Assembly: GCA_026982415.1 (NCBI GenBank)
Contig: JALSHE010000104.1
Span: 1 to 41,677 of the forward strand
Length of the DNA stretch: 41,677 nucleotides
Direction of reading: 5' to 3'
DNA from: Robiginitomaculum sp.
Lineage (GTDB): Bacteria; Pseudomonadota; Alphaproteobacteria; Caulobacterales; Maricaulaceae
A program made the translations under genes and the position numbers. Below the pieces are notes generated by a model. The model saw nothing but the letters and a program-made list of their open reading frames with translations. It did not search any database and was not told where the DNA came from. Of the stretch, positions 38,786 through 41,677 are shown one piece after another. Numbering within the stretch: position 1 is the first letter of the stretch; each line of letters opens with the position of its first letter.

Positions 38786-41623
38786 ATGACTTCATTAAAA
38801 CACATAAAAGTGCGCGGTGCGCGGACACATAATCTTAAAAACGTCAATGTGGATTTGCCGCGTGATAAGCTCATCGTTATTACTGGCTTGTCTGGTTCAG
38901 GCAAATCATCCTTGGCCTTTGATACCATCTATGCGGAGGGACAGCGGCGCTATGTGGAAAGCTTGTCGGCTTATGCAAGACAGTTTTTGGAGCTGCAAGA
39001 CAAGCCGGATGTGGACAGCATAGAAGGCCTATCGCCCGCAATTTCTATCGAGCAAAAAACTACGTCCAAAAACCCGCGCTCCACTGTGGGCACGGTTACG
39101 GAAATTTACGATTATATGCGCCTCTTGTGGGCGCGGGTTGGTGTGCCCTATTCACCTGCTACGGGCCTGCCCATTGAGAGCCAAAGCGTTGCGCAAATGG
39201 TCGACCGCGTCATGGCTCTGCCCGAGAAAACCAAACTTTATATCCTCGCCCCCATCGTGCGCGGGCGCAAAGGTGAATACCGCAAAGAATTTGCAGACCT
39301 GATGAAACAAGGTTTTCAGCGAGCAAAAATCGACGGCGAGTTAGTCCGTATCGAAGAAGCGCCTGCGCTAGATAAAAACTACAAGCACGACATTGATGTT
39401 GTGGTTGACCGCGTTGTGGTGCGCGAAGGTTTGGAAACACGGCTCGCCGATAGTTTCGAGACGGCTCTGCGCCTCTCGGATGGTCTAGCCGTTGCGGAAA
39501 ATGCGGACGACGGCGAACGCATCTTGTTTTCGCAGAAGTTCGCCTGCCCCGTGTCGGGCTTTACCATTTCGGAAATTGAACCACGCTTGTTTTCTTTCAA
39601 CTCGCCCCACGGCGCTTGTCCGGCCTGCGACGGGCTGGGGCATGAGCTTAAATTTGATGCCAAATTGGTTATCCCCGACAACTCTAAAACTCTTAGATCA
39701 GGCGCCATCGCCCCGTGGTCAAAGACGCCGAGCCGCATGTACCGCCAGACCCTCGAAGCCTTGGCCAACCATTACGGGTTCGATTTGGAAACCCCGTGGC
39801 AAAAACTGAAGGCCAAACACCAAGACATTCTTTTGCACGGCACCAAAGGCGAAATGGTGCAATTTGTCTATTCCGAAGCCGGACGCAAATACGAAACCAA
39901 GAAACCGTTCGAAGGCATTATCCCCAATCTGGATCGCCGTTTCAGGGATACGGAAAGCACATGGGCGCGGGATTTTCTAGCCAAATTCCAGTCCACCGCA
40001 AAATGCGAAACTTGCGACGGCAAACGCCTGCGCCCCGAAGCTCTCGCGGTGAAAATTGACGGTATGGACATCACCGAAACTGGCGATATGTCCATCAAGC
40101 TGGCCAAGGACAGGTTCGAAAAGTTGTCCAAAGACCTAAAAGGCCAAAGCAGCGAAATCGCCCGCCCCGTCCTCAAGGAAATCTCCGACCGCTTGTCATT
40201 CTTGAACGCAGTCGGGCTGGATTATTTGACGCTGGGACGTGGTTCCGGCTCGCTTTCCGGCGGTGAGAGCCAACGCATTCGCCTCGCCTCACAAATCGGC
40301 TCCGGCCTGACGGGTGTGCTCTATGTGCTGGACGAACCCAGTATCGGCCTGCACCAGCGCGACAATGCGCGGCTGTTGGAAACCCTGCGTGGACTACGGG
40401 ATTTGGGCAATACGGTGATTGTGGTTGAGCACGACGAAGACGCTATTTTAACCGCAGATTACGTCCTCGACATGGGGCCACTTGCGGGCATAGAGGGCGG
40501 CGAGGTTGTGGCCGAGGGCACGCCTGCCAAGATTAAGGCCAACAAAAAATCCCTGACCGGGCAATATTTGGTCGGTAAAAAGAAAATCGCCATCCCGTCC
40601 GAGCGCCGTAAAGCCGGGCATAAATTCCTTAAGGTAAATGGCGCACGGGGCAATAATTTAAAATCCATAGACGTGGAATTTCCCCTTGGCCTGTTCATCT
40701 GTGTCACGGGCGTGTCGGGCGGCGGTAAATCCACCCTGACGGTTGAAACCCTGTACAAAGCGGCAGCGCGCAAACTGAATAATTCCAGCGTCTCGGTCAT
40801 GCCCCACGATAGCATTGAGGGCTTCGAATATCTCGACAAAGTTATCGACATAGACCAATCCCCTATCGGGCGCACACCGCGCTCTAACCCGGCCACATAT
40901 ACGGGCGCATTTACCCCCATACGCGACTGGTTCGCTGGCCTGCCCGAAGCCAAAACCAGAGGCTATAAACCGGGGCGGTTTAGTTTCAATGTCAAGGGCG
41001 GACGCTGTGAAGCGTGTCGGGGCGGCGGGGTTATCAAGATAGAAATGCACTTCTTACCGGACGTATATGTGCAGTGCGAAACCTGTCGGGGCAAACGCTA
41101 TAACCGCGAGACACTTGAGATAAAATTCAAGGGTAAAACCATCGCCGATATATTGTCCATGAGCGTTGATGATGCGGCGGTGTTCTTTAAGGCCGTGCCG
41201 AGCATCCGCGATAAAATGGTCACATTACAACGGGTCGGGCTGGGCTATCTGCAAGTTGGGCAACAGGCGACCACACTCTCCGGCGGCGAAGCCCAACGGG
41301 TCAAACTGGCCAAAGAACTGTCCAAGCGCGCCACAGGCCGCACGCTGTATATTCTGGACGAACCAACCACCGGGCTACATTTTGAAGATGTCAATAAACT
41401 GCTCGGTGTGCTGAACGAATTGGTCGAGGGCGGCAACACCATGATCGTCATCGAACATAATCTAGACGTCATAAAAACCGCAGACTGGATAATAGACCTA
41501 GGCCCAGAAGGCGGCGACGGCGGCGGCGAAGTGGTCGCCATAGGCACACCGGAAGACGTAGCCAAGGTTAAGAAAAGCTGGACAGGTAAATATTTGAAAC
41601 CTGCGTTAGATAAAAACCTTTAA
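38786..41623 (+). CDS. uvrA: UvrA, excinuclease ABC subunit A
   Basis: Damage-recognition ATPase of nucleotide excision repair; forms UvrA2B2 and loads UvrB at bulky lesions. The 945 residues are complete. Two ABC modules are visible: Walker [13 protein letters not shown] near 33 and [12 protein letters not shown] in the second half; signature motifs [13 protein letters not shown] and [15 protein letters not shown]; Walker [17 protein letters not shown] and [16 protein letters not shown]. The second zinc module is intact ([20 protein letters not shown] to CETCRGKRY). The first has CPVSGF ... CPACDGLG, with Ser in place of the second Cys, a variant I recall from other alphaproteobacteria. The start ATG has GGGAAAC upstream. 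No LexA-box could be identified with confidence. Confidence 0.98.
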   Translation: MTSLKHIKVRGARTHNLKNVNVDLPRDKLIVITGLSGSGKSSLAFDTIYAEGQRRYVESLSAYARQFLELQDKPDVDSIEGLSPAISIEQKTTSKNPRSTVGTVTEIYDYMRLLWARVGVPYSPATGLPIESQSVAQMVDRVMALPEKTKLYILAPIVRGRKGEYRKEFADLMKQGFQRAKIDGELVRIEEAPALDKNYKHDIDVVVDRVVVREGLETRLADSFETALRLSDGLAVAENADDGERILFSQKFACPVSGFTISEIEPRLFSFNSPHGACPACDGLGHELKFDAKLVIPDNSKTLRSGAIAPWSKTPSRMYRQTLEALANHYGFDLETPWQKLKAKHQDILLHGTKGEMVQFVYSEAGRKYETKKPFEGIIPNLDRRFRDTESTWARDFLAKFQSTAKCETCDGKRLRPEALAVKIDGMDITETGDMSIKLAKDRFEKLSKDLKGQSSEIARPVLKEISDRLSFLNAVGLDYLTLGRGSGSLSGGESQRIRLASQIGSGLTGVLYVLDEPSIGLHQRDNARLLETLRGLRDLGNTVIVVEHDEDAILTADYVLDMGPLAGIEGGEVVAEGTPAKIKANKKSLTGQYLVGKKKIAIPSERRKAGHKFLKVNGARGNNLKSIDVEFPLGLFICVTGVSGGGKSTLTVETLYKAAARKLNNSSVSVMPHDSIEGFEYLDKVIDIDQSPIGRTPRSNPATYTGAFTPIRDWFAGLPEAKTRGYKPGRFSFNVKGGRCEACRGGGVIKIEMHFLPDVYVQCETCRGKRYNRETLEIKFKGKTIADILSMSVDDAAVFFKAVPSIRDKMVTLQRVGLGYLQVGQQATTLSGGEAQRVKLAKELSKRATGRTLYILDEPTTGLHFEDVNKLLGVLNELVEGGNTMIVIEHNLDVIKTADWIIDLGPEGGDGGGEVVAIGTPEDVAKVKKSWTGKYLKPALDKNL

Positions 41624-41677
41624 AACGGGTCGAGTTTAGAATTGATCCTCATTATTAGTGATTTCTCCGCTTGCCTA

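Noticed and set aside
1-41677. tRNA or rRNA genes, CRISPR arrays, insertion sequences, prophage or integration sites
   Set aside because: No cloverleaf with TTCGA arm, no spaced direct-repeat array, and no transposase or integrase protein was seen in any gap or frame.

Overview
The window looks like a chromosomal segment of a marine-type alphaproteobacterium of the Caulobacterales/Maricaulales (Hyphomonadaceae-like) kind, with roughly balanced base composition. This rests on family resemblance and gene order, not on a database search. The supporting signs are: an alphaproteobacterial order suv3-like helicase / S4 protein / 7Fe ferredoxin / CarD; purM-purN divergent from a DUF2066 gene and hda; a UvrA whose first zinc motif reads CPVS; TonB receptors of the kind common in oligotrophic alphaproteobacteria; and two boxes of the CtrA type (TTAA-N7-TTAg/t). 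I see no insertion sequence, phage, CRISPR array, tRNA or rRNA. The segment reads as core genome with a catabolic flavour.

Layout. 1-2.9 kb (minus): cysN (cut by the window edge) and cysD for sulfate activation, with an unusual N-terminal helix-turn-helix-like domain on CysD, and upstream a sugar aminotransferase. 3.0-7.3 kb: DUF3422 membrane protein, small outer-membrane beta-barrel, RNase D, an RluA-type pseudouridine synthase overlapping it, and a cold-shock protein. 7.5-17.9 kb: a possible uptake/catabolism block made of a GMC oxidoreductase, a lipoprotein amidohydrolase, a divergent TonB receptor, an exported M17 aminopeptidase, an acyl-CoA ligase and a crotonase-fold protein. 17.9-27.5 kb, mostly minus: CarD, FdxA, S4 protein, Suv3-like helicase, (plus-strand SixA), S16, Ffh, Hda and DUF2066, i.e. 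housekeeping RNA, translation, secretion and replication control. 27.7-31.6 kb (plus): purM, purN, a CpdA-like phosphodiesterase and a YcaQ/AlkX-type DNA glycosylase. 31.7-35.3 kb: a second TonB receptor and a bestrophin-type channel. 35.3-38.7 kb: a minus operon MaoC hydratase / SDR dehydrogenase / free-Met-R-sulfoxide reductase, a small basic protein, and an AMACR-type racemase on plus. 38.8-41.6 kb: complete uvrA.

How the parts fit. The MaoC hydratase, MFE-2-like SDR and AMACR-type racemase together resemble the (R)-specific arm of branched-chain beta-oxidation; the acyl-CoA ligase and crotonase-like protein at 15-18 kb could feed the same pathway. The most unusual observations are the HTH-CysD fusion with an inverted repeat in front of it, a promoter-RNA-terminator unit before ffh, the paired CtrA-like boxes before the racemase gene, an Hda with clamp-binding-like motifs at both ends, and a duplicated terminator arm after rpsP.
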